From positions 135,001 through 199,000 of the forward strand of contig RPFO01000310.1 in assembly GCA_009746045.1 (NCBI GenBank): a DNA stretch of 64,000 nucleotides, written 5' to 3'. The notes under the pieces were generated by a model. The model saw only the letters and a list, made by a program, of their open reading frames with translations. It made no database searches and was not told where the DNA came from. The translations under genes and the position numbers were made by a program. Source of the DNA: Mesostigma viride (lineage: Eukaryota; Streptophyta; Mesostigmatophyceae; Mesostigmatales; Mesostigmataceae). Shown piece by piece: positions 24,301 to 30,554 of this stretch. Every line of letters starts with the position of its first letter. Position 1 is the first letter of the stretch.

Positions 24301-26346
24301 GGGGGTAGCTCGATGGCGGATGGTTCCTTGGGAGTGGGCGCTAATAGCTACAACCCTGCGGGATCCTCGGCCGGGGGTGCGTCGATGGCGGGCTCATCGT
24401 CTGTGTCGTCTGCGTCCCAAAAGGAATCCGGGAAGCTGTCCCAAAAGGAGTCGGAGAGACTCTCGGAGCAGCTGGCAAGCCTGCGTAAGAAGATGAAGGC
24501 GGAGAAAAAGCGGGCCAAGCTTGAGGTGGAGCGGCTCAAGCGGCAGAACGACGAGAACCTGGCATCCACGCTGGCAAGGGCAGAGGCGGCGGCCGAGGCG
24601 GCGGCGAGCGACTACGCGGCGTTTGCTGAGGGCCTCGCGCGGCTCGAGGAGGAGAAGGGGGAGCTGGTGCGCAGCTTGGGGGAGGTGACTCGCGAGGCGG
24701 CCGCGACGAGGGCGGAACGGGACCACTTCCGGAACCTGCACCAAAAGGTGCGGCGGGGTGATGTTAGGCATACTAACCTAATAGGCTTTCCGGGTCGTGG
24801 TATTACTAACCATGTTGGCTTGTAGCAACGAACTAGGGGCTGGAGATGCAGCGTATTCGTGTAAGGATGTATCTCATCCTATACAATTGCACAAACAAGA
24901 CTCTATATTTTTCTGTGATGAATATTCCAGTACTAGAGTGGCACTAGTGTGGTATCAGCTATGGTATTAGATGGTAGTAGATGGTAGTAGATGGTAGTAG
25001 ATGGTAGTAGATGGTAGTAGATGGTAGTAGATGGTAGTAGATGGTAGTAGATGGTAGTAGATGGTAGTAGATGGTAGTAGATGGTAGTAGATGGTAGTAG
25101 ATGGTAGTAGATGGTAGTAGATGGTAGTAGATGGTAGTAGATGGTAGTAGATGGTAGTAGATGGTAGTAGGTGGTAGTAGATGGTAGTAGATGGTAGTAG
25201 ATGGTAGTAGATGGTAGTAGATGGTAGTAGATGGTAGTAGATGGTAGTAGATGGTAGTAGATGGTAGTAGTATTAGATGGTAGTAGATTGTAGTATATGG
25301 TAGTGGTATTAGATGGAATTAGATGTCAAGGTGCCTAATAACCTCTTCCACGTCCTCGCTGGCATGTCGGAGGTGCCCTCAGGCTACGAGATCATGCCAT
25401 CGGTCAGCTGCAAACAAATGCATGGTCGCAGACTCTTTGGACCTTTGTCGTACAATCGTGGTTCTAGGATTCGGTATCTGTTATGACTTCCTACGTGCAG
25501 CCTCCTAGTTAGGATATGCCATTCTATCTATGGCAGGGTTTATCTATTACTGGTCAGGTTTTATGTTAAGGGTCTGCTATATCGTAACCACTTTGTTTAA
25601 ACGATTACAACTTAGGATGGGGGCACGGGCAGCTTCACGAAGCTGCCAATCCATGGCTGTGTCATCAGCCAGTGTTATCGTTTATGAAGTCAGCACGATC
25701 TGCCTTCTTCGGGCTTTGCGCTTTGTCCCGTGGTTCAAGTGGGACGTGTGGTGATGAGTCACTCAACTTCCCATCACATTGTGAGGGCAGGTGGTCCACC
25801 TGTAGGCCAACTCATGAACACAGATGACACAAAGGTATGACTCAGGCAAGAGGCAGGCTTAAGCTACGCAGGTAAAAGGTGGTATCTGCGTTGCAGCTAG
25901 TACCAACGGAACAGGTTGCATCAACGCCAGTCATGAAATGGTGCATTGCATCGAGTGTTCCTGTTAGAACTTTTTTTTACCAGGATGGACTTGGTAATCA
26001 AAGTGAGCATTACAGCGCCTAGAGTTGAAGCCAGATTCGCTACAGTGGCTAGAGTCAAGGCTAGATTTACTCCAAGCGCAGAGGCAACTGGCATGTGTTT
26101 TTTTTTAGGTATCGCTGTTGCGTTTGAATGCACGTGCCTTTTCCTTTCATTCTGTACCCAAGCATGGCTTCGAATTCCTCCCCTCCTCCCGCCGCCCCCC
26201 CACCCCCCCTCTTGCCTTTTTTCCGTCTTACTGTGGAACAGTCCATGAGAGACCTGGCGGCAGCGAAGAATGAGCTATGGGTCGCAGTGGAGCAGAGCTC
26301 CAAGCAGAAAGCAAAGTCCACCATGCGGCTGTCTATCGCGCCGCAA
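206..26346 (+). CDS. Large multi-exon coiled-coil protein gene (partial; both ends not found)
   Basis: Thirteen exons on the plus strand, listed separately, end at GT donors and start after CAG or AG acceptors. Most are phase 0; the one split codon seen, between 23402 and 23982, is restored exactly. The joined peptide is rich in E, K, Q, A, L and R with heptad-like leucine spacing, e.g. RRHAAAIARLEKAVLQ, QEQIIYLQQTM and KKMKAEKKRAKLEVERLK, and it has a Ser/Gly/Pro-rich linker in the 766-bp exon. No motor, kinase or membrane segment is visible. Such architecture is usual for centrosomal, flagellar, golgin or kinesin-tail proteins, but I cannot name the family. Introns range from 0.5 to 11 kb and are loaded with repeats. 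No start codon, terminal stop or promoter can be assigned; further exons probably lie outside the window, and small exons inside long introns may be missed. Confidence 0.7.
251..296 (+). repeat. Duplicated exon-end/donor unit
   Basis: ACAAAGGTATG followed by CTGGCTGCC occurs twice in tandem. The first copy is the true exon 3' end and donor; the second lies in the intron. Confidence 0.55.
257..701 (+). other. Intron sequence, no recognisable gene
   Basis: First part of the intron between the exons ending at 256 and starting at 995. No conserved coding, RNA gene or transposon end is seen. The stretch from 1 to 205 upstream of the first exon is likewise featureless. Confidence 0.4.
702..893. 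repeat. (CTCC)n microsatellite
   Basis: Almost pure tetranucleotide tract of about 190 bp with one phase interruption near 731. It lies about 100 bp upstream of an exon and extends the polypyrimidine tract of that acceptor. Long open frames across it (PPSL or GREG repeats) are trivial products of the repeat. Confidence 0.97.
995..1117 (+). CDS. Coiled-coil gene exon 2
   Basis: 41 codons in phase 0, starting LEKKEHELASACANGSPRAD and ending KLEHMR. It starts after CCTTCACGCAG and ends at CGG|GTGGGT. Heptad-type content (LEKKEHEL) is followed by a Ser/Pro-rich turn. Its last 20 bases and donor seed a tandem array in the following intron. Confidence 0.7.
1097..1515 (+). repeat. Tandem array of exon-end plus donor units (~95 bp unit, 5 copies)
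   Basis: The segment ACCAAGCTGGAGCACATGCG plus GTGGGTGGGGCT recurs in degenerate form near 1199, 1291, 1388 and 1480. Each copy is followed by a similar tail (TCTGAGAGTA.. then an AT-rich part). The first copy is the real exon end. Confidence 0.75.
1516..1810 (+). other. End of intron before exon 3
   Basis: Unique sequence that turns pyrimidine-rich toward the acceptor at 1810 (CCTTGCCTACCCTTGCCCTGCACC). No gene seen. Confidence 0.4.
1811..1885 (+). CDS. Coiled-coil gene exon 3
   Basis: 25 codons in phase 0 (AEEIRRHAAAIARLEKAVLQ, then CSQQQ), starting after GGTGACAG and ending at CAG|GTGGGT. It is predicted to be amphipathic and helical throughout. Its 3' end and donor are repeated in the intron that follows. 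Confidence 0.7.
1851..2245 (+). repeat. Tandem array of exon-end plus donor units (~95 bp, about 4 copies)
   Basis: The unit begins GAGAAGGCTGTGTTGCAGTG and runs through CAGCAGCAG|GTGGGTGGCC and a tail ending TTTGATCATG. Copies start near 1855, 1952, 2052 and 2136, with a decayed fifth near 2221. The first copy includes the genuine splice donor. Confidence 0.8.
2246..3194 (+). other. Intron sequence
   Basis: No gene is recognised. A near-palindromic GCATGTGACTGCATCACGTG motif at 2641-2660 recurs in similar form at about 19658 and 26766. Toward 3194 the sequence becomes C-rich ahead of the acceptor. Confidence 0.4.
3195..3374 (+). CDS. Coiled-coil gene exon 4
   Basis: 60 codons in phase 0, starting TATIEAQEKAIEVMSRRYAA and ending DASFVKGLLEA, between AACCAG and GCG|GTGGGT. 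A helical first half (AIEVMSRRYAASLQAAKLAA) is followed by a Gly/Ser-rich spacer (GSGAGSSSGPS). The acceptor is weakly pyrimidine-rich, so the exon could start a few codons earlier. Confidence 0.65.
3375..4715 (+). other. Intron with AT-rich tract
   Basis: Contains an AT-rich patch of TATTA/TAGTA type at about 3695-3775 and otherwise featureless sequence. No gene or mobile-element end is recognised. Confidence 0.4.
4716..4769 (+). CDS. Coiled-coil gene exon 5
   Basis: 18 codons in phase 0, NERLSNENASLIVDISKK, between GGAGACCGCAG and AAG|GTGCGA. Typical helical coiled-coil composition. It is followed by the longest intron of the gene. Confidence 0.65.
5975..6042. repeat. Short tandem repeat, ATGGCATGAATGATAC-type unit
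   Basis: Four copies of a 15-18 bp unit containing GGCATGAATGATA. The sequence 6046-6430 after it is rich in AATACG/GTATT words resembling the interior of the hAT-like element at 10525-12046, but it has no clear ends. Confidence 0.7.
6431..7603. repeat. Left arm of a 1.17-kb inverted repeat
   Basis: Reverse complement of 7719-8889 with only scattered substitutions and no indel over the coding parts: both arms have the same 235-bp distance between the two coding blocks. The spacer is 115 bp (7604-7718). Homology stops abruptly near 6431, inside what is coding sequence in the right arm. Confidence 0.93.
6436..7395 (+). pseudogene. Truncated RPA1-like (ssDNA-binding) gene copy, left arm
   Basis: Copy of the minus-strand gene at 7928-9453, cut off at its 5' side at about 6431 where homology with the other arm ends. 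The first coding block (to 6849) has the OB-fold pattern of RPA1 DNA-binding domain B (DVFGLVKAIYRPKAS, then IILADS, then MSVMLFD). The block at 7084-7395 resembles the RPA1 C-terminal domain (KVSLFTDGVSSMLRDL). Between them is a zinc-finger-like stretch (CIYYGC at about 6943-6960, then CRK and DGVC). A TAG follows it in frame at about 7039. There is no ATG at the start, so this copy is probably not translated as a complete protein. Confidence 0.65.
7604..7718. other. Spacer of the inverted repeat
   Basis: 115-bp AT-rich loop containing AATTAATTAATTAA. No coding. Confidence 0.8.
7719..8889. repeat. Right arm of the inverted repeat
   Basis: Pairs with 6431-7603. Together the arms could fold into a hairpin of about 1.2 kb if transcribed across the spacer. 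Confidence 0.93.
7928..9453 (-). CDS. RPA1-like single-stranded DNA-binding protein (probably broken)
   Basis: Reading leftwards, 9453-9197 starts MASTSVEGKHIYRLACKIMH and has an OB-like pattern (AYHIIVVDKNGRAHIVF), fitting the DBD-A position. After an inferred intron, the block at 8990-8474 carries a linker (MRLVDTPEDEGNFKMPFSF) and a DBD-B-like OB fold. A zinc-finger-like segment and the RPA1 C-terminal-type domain (8239-7928) follow. RPA1 is the large subunit of replication protein A, which coats ssDNA in replication and repair; RPA-like genes also travel on some Helitrons. TGA/TAG codons lie after the DBD-B block (8474) and after the zinc region. Unless these are spliced out, this is a pseudogene. 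Both arms share the stops, so they predate the duplication or were spread by gene conversion. The exon junction near 9197/8990 is not resolved. Confidence 0.55.
9454..9715. other. AT-rich sequence between RPA-like gene and minisatellite
   Basis: Contains A-rich runs (about 9650-9670). No gene, promoter or transposon end is identified. Confidence 0.4.
9716..10516. repeat. G-rich minisatellite, ~29-33 bp unit (left part)
   Basis: Degenerate tandem copies of GGCTGGCATGCGTGCGTGGG followed by TGTGGGGGG, about 26 units. Open frames on both strands across it (HACVGVGG, MHASPPHTHA types) are repeat artefacts. The array resumes at 12047, so it was one array before the hAT-like insertion. Confidence 0.95.
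10525..12046. mobile_element. hAT-like non-autonomous DNA transposon (1522 bp)
   Basis: The ends are perfect 17-bp terminal inverted repeats, CAGTGTTACATTATACG, and are flanked by an exact 8-bp duplication, GCTGCCAT (10517-10524 and 12047-12054). An 8-bp duplication and CA..TG termini are the signature of the hAT superfamily. The ends are rich in ATACG/CGTAT words on both strands, as is usual for subterminal binding sites. No transposase-sized ORF is present, so it would need a transposase in trans. It interrupts the minisatellite. Confidence 0.85.
12047..12405. repeat. G-rich minisatellite (right part)
   Basis: Same unit as 9716-10516, about 11 copies. It begins with the right-hand copy of the hAT target duplication. 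Confidence 0.93.
12459..12836 (-). CDS. Small Cys-rich ORF, unknown
   Basis: 125 codons starting MRGSSGAKKTRCSGC. Cysteines are spaced CSGC..C then CHRCGDKVRRR, which looks like a zinc-binding fold of two CxxC knuckles followed by a basic patch. The reading may switch frame near 12600, where another minus-strand frame (ECPALAGAYNRKVVASMAWK, to about 12410) also looks coding-like. I do not recognise a family. It sits next to the minisatellite and could be a decayed transposon-encoded gene. Confidence 0.3.
   Translation of the reverse strand: MRGSSGAKKTRCSGCRVLDLYCAEKHFYYNSTERNLRYCHRCGDKVRRRTADGDLTDGGLPRTIHTSKGINCEIKLQNVCAVNVRPWQARIIERLLPRWLGNHLQISISPSLLALVKHLIRCSRM
12837..15320. other. Unclassified intron sequence
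   Basis: No feature could be supported. GC content changes from AT-rich (12840-13250) to GC-rich (13780-14650) and back, which suggests mosaic insertions, but no terminal repeats or target duplications were found. Confidence 0.35.
15325..15845. repeat. Two degenerate tandem arrays
   Basis: 15325-15475 has repeated ATTGGGGTCGGGCTATTGG-like units of about 35 bp. 15606-15845 has about five copies of a unit with GGCTTACCTGTATGGGGATT and AGTAAAGTTGGGCTTCAAGT. Confidence 0.75.
16006..16302 (+). CDS. Coiled-coil gene exon 6
   Basis: 99 codons in phase 0, starting EAKLAQKRESSESSLLSAGF after TTCGCCAG and ending LLEKLEGELSAAK|GTGAGG. The first third is Ser/Pro-rich and the middle Ala-rich (TSAIAAASSAAEALVSSK). 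The last 30 residues form a clear heptad helix (LALAEEVVYLQSLLEKLEGE). The final 50 bases are re-used three times in the next intron. Confidence 0.75.
16257..16515 (+). repeat. Tandem copies of exon 6 end plus donor (4 units, ~65 bp)
   Basis: CAGAGCTTGCTGGAGAAGCT through GCCAAG|GTGAGGGGG is the exon end. Diverged copies start at 16317, 16384 and about 16454, each again ending in a G-rich donor-like sequence. Confidence 0.9.
16620..17090. repeat. Minisatellite, TTTGCTTAGATATGCCTTGG-type unit (~55-66 bp)
   Basis: About seven diverged copies of GCTTAGATATGCCTTGGTGC followed by TAGTACAGGCATGATTAGG. Unit length varies through internal deletions. Confidence 0.9.
17091..17934 (+). other. Intron sequence
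   Basis: No gene seen. A minus-strand open frame at 17595-17870 (91 codons) has no recognisable motif and is not called. Confidence 0.4.
17935..18003 (+). CDS. Coiled-coil gene exon 7
   Basis: 23 codons in phase 0, AKATLESEQASAARAEVEDL then QLR, between CCCCTGCAG and CGG|GTGTGC. Strong helical coiled-coil composition. Confidence 0.7.
18070..18396. repeat. Compound microsatellite: GT, GA, poly-G, GGGA, GA
   Basis: Order: (GT)n to about 18107, (GA)n, a run of about 22 G at 18121-18142, (GGGA)n to about 18310, then (GA)n. The whole 280 bp after the GT part is purine-only on the plus strand except for a few bases. Confidence 0.97.
18397..19049 (+). other. Intron sequence
   Basis: No recognised feature between the compound microsatellite and the 30-bp minisatellite. 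Confidence 0.4.
19050..19345. repeat. 30-bp minisatellite, about 10 copies
   Basis: The unit is CATCCCTAATCATGCCACTT plus CTTATGGTGC, with GGTGC/AGCGC/GGTAC variants alternating. Variation is concentrated at the unit ends. The open frames through it are artefacts. Confidence 0.96.
19728..19940. mobile_element. Mariner-like MITE (213 bp)
   Basis: The ends are inverted copies of CAGTCATTCAC, followed by a gapped second match (AAGTTGGGTTC). Both sides are flanked by TA (19726-19727 and 19941-19942), the target duplication of Tc1/mariner elements. No coding capacity. Confidence 0.65.
19971..20690. repeat. 65-bp satellite, 11 near-identical copies
   Basis: The unit runs TGCCTTTCAGTACCCTGTTC, then CCCTATCCTTATTACGGCCA, then TCATATCAAGGTTGTAGGGG and ACACG. 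Copies from 20041 on appear identical; the first copy differs slightly. Homogeneity implies recent expansion. Confidence 0.97.
20813..20869 (+). CDS. Coiled-coil gene exon 8
   Basis: 19 codons in phase 0, IRKISRDAISTRKMGSEEQ, between GCCACCCGCAG and CAG|GTGAGG. Basic, probably helical. Confidence 0.65.
20870..21390 (+). other. Intron with ACC-rich patch
   Basis: 20900-20975 contains a degenerate (CAC/ACC)n patch. Otherwise no feature. Confidence 0.5.
21391..21441 (+). CDS. Coiled-coil gene exon 9
   Basis: 17 codons in phase 0, SKLQEQIIYLQQTMHSQ, between GCCCTCTGCAG and CAG|GTGGGC. L and I fall at heptad positions. Confidence 0.7.
21442..22344 (+). other. Intron sequence
   Basis: No recognised feature. 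The next 200 bp are a pyrimidine-rich minisatellite. Confidence 0.4.
22345..22545. repeat. Pyrimidine minisatellite, ~36-bp unit
   Basis: Five copies of CTTATCTGTCCTTTCCACCC followed by TCTTTCCCCTATTTCC. It leads directly into the acceptor at 22562. Confidence 0.92.
22563..22685 (+). CDS. Coiled-coil gene exon 10
   Basis: 41 codons in phase 0, starting AALQAEAQRAAEANAALKQA after GGCCCCGCAG and ending KKEREEQ|GTGAGG. It forms an uninterrupted Ala/Glu/Lys/Arg heptad helix. Confidence 0.8.
22670..22830 (+). repeat. Degenerate exon-10-end plus donor copies
   Basis: GGGAGGAGCAGGTGAGGCGG then TCACTACAAG recurs near 22711, 22748 and 22800, with weaker traces (TCACTGTAAGAGGAA) near 23046 and 23113. 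The first copy is the exon end. Confidence 0.75.
22831..23340 (+). other. Intron sequence
   Basis: Apart from the weak repeat traces mentioned above, no feature is recognised up to the acceptor CCGTTGCAG at 23340. Confidence 0.4.
23341..23402 (+). CDS. Coiled-coil gene exon 11
   Basis: 62 bp, ALQLKTVLLASVRTENELQR plus two bases of a split Lys codon, ending AGAAA|GTAAGG. The split codon is completed by the first base of the exon at 23982, giving a continuous QRKTEELQL reading. This is good evidence for the intron. Confidence 0.75.
23403..23981 (+). other. Intron with short degenerate repeats
   Basis: 23500-23600 has repeated TTGCACCCTAAA/ATGCACCC words. 23760-23920 is T-rich with repeated GGTCTCATGTTCT. 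No gene. Confidence 0.5.
23982..24747 (+). CDS. Coiled-coil gene exon 12 (largest exon)
   Basis: 766 bp, 255 codons after the split codon. It starts with a helix (TEELQLCKETLKKLRNR). A linker of about 110 residues rich in S, G, P and A follows (GMGSLNPNVVQQAWGPSGSE, SSVSSASQKES). It ends with about 100 residues of charged coiled coil (LSEQLASLRKKMKAEKKRAK, VERLKRQNDENLAST, RLEEEKGELVRSLGEV) and the donor CAAAAG|GTGCGG. Codon use is strongly GC3-biased, unlike the flanking introns. The coiled coil with disordered linker fits a structural or scaffolding protein. Confidence 0.8.
24950..25326. repeat. 10-bp minisatellite (ATGGTAGTAG)n
   Basis: About 31 nearly perfect copies from 24971 to 25270, with decayed units at both borders. 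Confidence 0.97.
25327..26241 (+). other. Intron sequence, possible undetected exon
   Basis: A plus-strand stretch at 25330-25490 reads VPNNLFHVLAGMSEVPSGYE without stop for about 55 codons. It has no convincing acceptor/donor pair and is not called as an exon. The rest is featureless. Confidence 0.35.
26242..26346 (+). CDS. Coiled-coil gene exon 13 (probable)
   Basis: 35 codons, SMRDLAAAKNELWVAVEQSS then KQKAKSTMRLSIAPQ, after TACTGTGGAACAG with a T/C-rich tract upstream. The donor CAA|GTCTCC is weak, so the end is uncertain; the frame stays open to a TAG at about 26383. The composition matches the other exons. Confidence 0.5.
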
Positions 26347-26840
26347 GTCTCCATTTCTTGCCCTGACGTGAATGCCAGGACATAGCACCAATGATGTGCA
26401 TCGACCTAAGAATAAGCTACATGTTATGTCATGCTTGGGCTGGTTAGTGGTTGCCTCAGTGATATGAATCAATTTTTTCCGTGCTTGCAGCTCAACTCAG
26501 GTAATGATCACTCTGGGCAGAGGCAATCGGAAGCATAGCAAGGGCTTTACCACTTGTCAAATGACTAGGGCTTGTTATCTACATTTGGCATAGGGCGTGT
26601 GCAACTTACCTTAGACTACTTTGCTGTAGAATCGGAGTTCCTGGCAGATACAAAAGTAACATCCTGTCTTGCATGCAACAGATGCCACAATGAGCATTGT
26701 ATAATTTGATCGTTCCATTATTTATTTTGATCCTATAATTTAAACCTTAATTAATTATTTAATAGACACGTGACTGCGTCACGTGAGCATAAGTCCTCAG
26801 TGGGAGGGGAACATGGGATGGAATCGATGGTATAAGCTAT
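26347..26840 (+). other. Intron or 3' flank
   Basis: No clear feature. CTTGCAG|CTCAACTCAG|GTAATG at about 26484-26505 could be a 10-bp microexon, but this is unsupported. A near-palindrome CACGTGACTGCGTCACGTG lies at 26766-26784. Confidence 0.35.
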
Positions 26841-27480
26841 CTAGGTCCTAGTTACAGGGGTGTGGGCACCGCGGCCCGAATCGCTATGAATGCCATACTT
26901 GGTCACACGCGGAGCCCCCACAGGCTTGGGGGTGGTCTCCTTCATCACTACTTGCCATCTATCCTTGCGCACCATCTGCCTCCATATTACAGACAAACCA
27001 GGAGGCTGCCCGGGGGTGAGCCCGTCACGTCTAACTAGTGTAGCACATGTCCATGCCGAGTCTATCACGAAAAGTCCACGGGTGGCGGCCCTGCCGCGCG
27101 CGGCCGGGGGCACGCCAGGTGAGGACATATCGCCCAGGCTGGGCGGGCTTGGTGCCAGCTAGTCTATCTGAGGTATCTACCTGATCTGTGCGGGCCAGGT
27201 GCCCGGCTAGGCCCAGGCGCCTGTGCCTAATAATGTGGGAAACATAGGGCAAATAACCGTACAAATCCTCATTACTAATGTGCAAACCAAAGGGGATGTT
27301 AAGGGCCTTGCGCAGCATCTTGGTGACGGCGCCGTCGAGTCGTTGCTGGAGCCAGGTCCTGCGTCAGTGTCCACGTCTCGGCGCCGTAGGTCAGGATCGT
27401 CAGAATGACGACCTTGAAGAGGTCACGCTTGACGATCCGGGGTAGGGCAGGGTTGCTCCTTGAGATTACCTTAGCAAATT
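26841..27480 (-). pseudogene. LINE-type reverse transcriptase 3' fragment
   Basis: Translating leftwards, 27460-27360 gives RIVKRDLFKVVILTILTYGA and then ETWTLT, the conserved post-catalytic block of non-LTR retrotransposon RTs. After a frameshift near 27330 the reading continues with RRLGLAGHLARTD and RQGRHPWTFRDRLGMDM. A decayed tail (WRQMVRKDRWQVVMKETTPKP) follows in shifted frames. The catalytic domain is missing: the fragment is 5'-truncated, as is typical of LINE insertions, and its truncated end abuts the ATTC microsatellite at 27522. Confidence 0.8.
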
Positions 27481-27521
27481 ATGATCACTCATTTTTCAAG
27501 CCACTGTCAATCTGCACAAGT

Positions 27522-27960
27522 GCTTCATTCATTCATTCATTCGTTCGTTCATTCATTCATTCATTCATGCATGCATGCATGCATGCATTCATTCATTCAT
27601 TCATTCATTCATTCATTCATTCATTCATTCATTCATTCATTCATTCATTCATTCATTCATTCATTCATTCATTCATTCATTCATTCATTCATTCATTCAT
27701 TCATTCATTCATTCATTCATTCATTCATTCATTCATTCATTCATTCATTCATTCATTCATTCATTCATTCATTCATTCATTCATTCATTCATTCATTCAT
27801 TCGTTCGTTCGTTCGTTCGTTCGTTCGTTCGTTCGTTCGTTCGTTCATTCGTTCGTTCGTTCGTTCGTTCATTCATTCATTCATTCATTCATTCATTCAT
27901 TCATTCATTCATTCATTCATTCATTCATTCATTCATTCATTCATTCATTCATTCATTCAC
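27522..27960. repeat. (CATT)n tetranucleotide microsatellite with GTTC block
   Basis: About 435 bp of pure ATTC repeats. ATGC units occur at 27566-27588, and a block of GTTC units at about 27802-27868 appears to be a single-transition variant spread by slippage. The period is 4, so every frame stays open for long stretches as SFIH-type repeats; these are artefacts. Confidence 0.97.
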
Positions 27961-28284
27961 GCTCCTCCGTTGGGAGAGTCACGGGGTACCAACTTTTGAG
28001 TAGGTACCTTTCATCCCTGTTTGATGCAGCAAGAATATGGGGGCGTGAGATCCACCCCTTCTCACATTGCTTTGAAAGGCAGGCCTCACTGGGAGACTCT
28101 AGCAACTACTGTGGCTGCAATATGCTTCGACATTGCAAAAGCATAGTGGATTAACCCAATTCATTGTGGATGCAGTGGGGCTGCCCCTTGGTCCAGTAGT
28201 GGCCACAGAAAGGCTTGCAACTCATTTAGAGGCGCCGGTTAGGGAGAATATAAAGGTCTCTCCCGGAGCCTGAGGGGTTTCAGG
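27961..28284. other. Unique sequence, nothing recognised
   Basis: No ORF, repeat or splice structure can be supported. Confidence 0.4.
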
Positions 28285-28690
28285 GTCTCCAATGCGCAAA
28301 CCAGACATGGGTCACCCACAAGCTCCAACCCCAGCTCACGGCGCTGCAGACTGCGGAGCAGGCTTCTGATGCATGCGCCGCCCTACTCTCTCGCCTCAAC
28401 CAGGTGGAAGGCGAGTGCGGCCATCGATCTCAACTCTCATCAAGAAGCTGGAAGCCATCACCGCGCAAACCACTGCCCTGGCTGCGCAGGTCCCGGAGAC
28501 CGCGACGCAGACGGCCTCCATTGCTGCCCAGCCCACCCGGCAGGCCGATGGCAGCGCGTCTCGCCGCACTCCTACCTGGACATTAGTACTGCGGGCAGCG
28601 ACCACCTCGGACATGGACGCCATCGCCACGTTCGAAGCAGCAGGAGATGGAAGCCCATCGCCGAGCAGAAGAACGCGATGACACCGACCG
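28285..28690 (+). pseudogene. Coding-like remnant, helical N-terminal segment, unknown
   Basis: 28300-28410 reads QTWVTHKLQPQLTALQTAEQ and on to ACAALLSRLNQ. After a frameshift near 28425 the reading continues STLIKKLEAITAQTTALAAQ to about 28690. The amphipathic composition resembles the N-terminal helical part of some retroelement gag proteins, but no capsid or zinc-knuckle motif follows. It could equally be a further exon region of the coiled-coil gene; AACCAG|GTGGAA at 28401 would serve as a donor. Confidence 0.3.
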
Positions 28691-30480
28691 CGCCCGCCGC
28701 CAATGTAGAGTGGGGCTGCGTCGTTTCCCCCAGCCGCCAAGGGCCTCGACGGCGACTCTCTTGAGGACGAGCTCAGTTTTTACAACAGAAAAGCACCGAC
28801 AGGCGCGTCTTTAAAACTCGACAATGACTAAGTCAGTAAAGCGGCACGAGGTGAGCAAAAGATGCACCTACCGGCGCATCTAGCCTCATCGGCCTTGATC
28901 AGCTTCTTCGAGCTCCTCAAAATCATCCTGATGCGCTTTCACAGGAGCCTTCCTACCTCTCAAAGTTTTTTTGCCCCGGCCCCCTCGAGCAACGATTGGG
29001 AGGCGAGCCCCCTCCCCCCCCCGCCACTGACCCCCGCCCCCCCGCCCCCTGAGAAGCGACGTAATACTGCTCAAATTAACTTGCTCCATGGATCGACAAT
29101 CCAACCTTGGGAGGCGTGGCCACCTCCATTACCTCCGGGGTCGACTCACGAGTAAGTACTTGCGTGTCATGCGCATGGGCATGCCACGTCCGGAGTACTA
29201 TGCTAATCTCATTCGAAAATAATTACACGAAAGTTAAAGTGGACTCAGGAGAGGCTTGTTGCGAGTGAGCCGTTGGCTCAGATTATCGGCGGCCCTGAGT
29301 CCTTCAGTCAGTCATTCAGGAAACTCGATCGTGGCCAGCTTTCGCGGGAGACCGCCCTTCTCAATCAGACAGCCGGATGGGATCTGCCCCAGCAAAAAAA
29401 AAAAGTCCTTCGGGACTCCCCACCATCGATCTCCTTGCAATTTGCCTTGTGGACGAAATCCCCCGTGAGACGGAAGAACGTGCCCGCAACATGCTTTGAG
29501 CAACCCATCATCCATTCAACCAGTGACCTTGTCCACAGCATCAGCGGCCCCTCAGACCCACCTGCGTGGACGCGTCGTAGGTCGGAACTAGAGCGCTGCG
29601 AGGGCACCGTGCCTTTGAACCCACTCACGGGACAAGGCGCGGCACCCCCACCAATCCTTCAGCTCCATGAATCGAGGATAAGACGCTGTTCCTCTCTTGC
29701 CGCAAGAAGTTGCACGACCGGACGTACCTCGCCTGCTGGACGCTGGATGACGAACTGACCCCACTCGATCACGCAGCAGCAGCAGCGACGCGACAGACCT
29801 AGCTGTGGCCTGGGAGTACCGATCCGCCACATGCAAGCAAGATCGCCCCCAAGAAGCCCTTGCTTGAGGTGCTCTGGCGGGGCGGGGACTTGATAGTCGA
29901 CAACCAGCTGTGGAAGCCCCCCACGGGCTAGAGACGAGCCATAATATAGTCACACCCATGTTTGGGTGATGCAACCTGGACAATAATAATTAGAGCTTTT
30001 TACAGATCTGCATGTAAAGTTAGGGCCCAAAAAATACAGATGGCTAGGCGTATATACAGATCTGTTTTTTCATTACAGATCTGTACGCAAACTCCGACGT
30101 AATGCCCTTACGTCTTCGGGGGTCGAGGTGCAGGCCGTGTTCAGTAATCAGTAAGTACCTGGAAGCAAAATTCAGCCATGGCTACGAAAGCTAGAGGAAT
30201 GTCAGCCGTATGACCTGCACATGAGGGAAATTAAGAAATCAAGCCGAAGTTAATCCTGCATCTGAGCGAGCAGAATAATTGCAAACACAACAGCAATTTT
30301 GCGACAGACCAAACAATATTGCCACGTGCACGAGGCTCTGCATTCTGGTCACACCCACGTGCATTGGCTGCATTGGATTCGGCGCGCCTTAACGAACAGA
30401 GTCGAGGGAAAACGCGAGGAGCGTCATATAAGCAGTTGCTTGTCATGTCTATACGCCCGGGCATCTTATGATCTGTCTAC
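28691..30480. other. Unclassified sequence
   Basis: Open frames here (for example 29273-29758 plus) have no recognised motif. A C-rich, proline-coding patch lies at 29005-29050. Repeated ACAGATCTG words occur at 30003-30083. No element boundaries found. Confidence 0.35.
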
Positions 30481-30554
30481 CATGCACGCATTTTCCTTGG
30501 ACGAATCAAACAGCTTTCAAAGCAGTGACATCTTAATGGCCGCTGGGACATTAA

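Noticed and set aside
26484-26505. 10-bp microexon CTCAACTCAG between CAG and GTAATG
   Set aside because: Splice-like borders alone are too weak and the reading frame cannot be tested without the next exon.
27405-28154. 249-codon frame of SFIHSFIH repeats
   Set aside because: Translation of (CATT)n; every frame stays open because the repeat has no stop codon.
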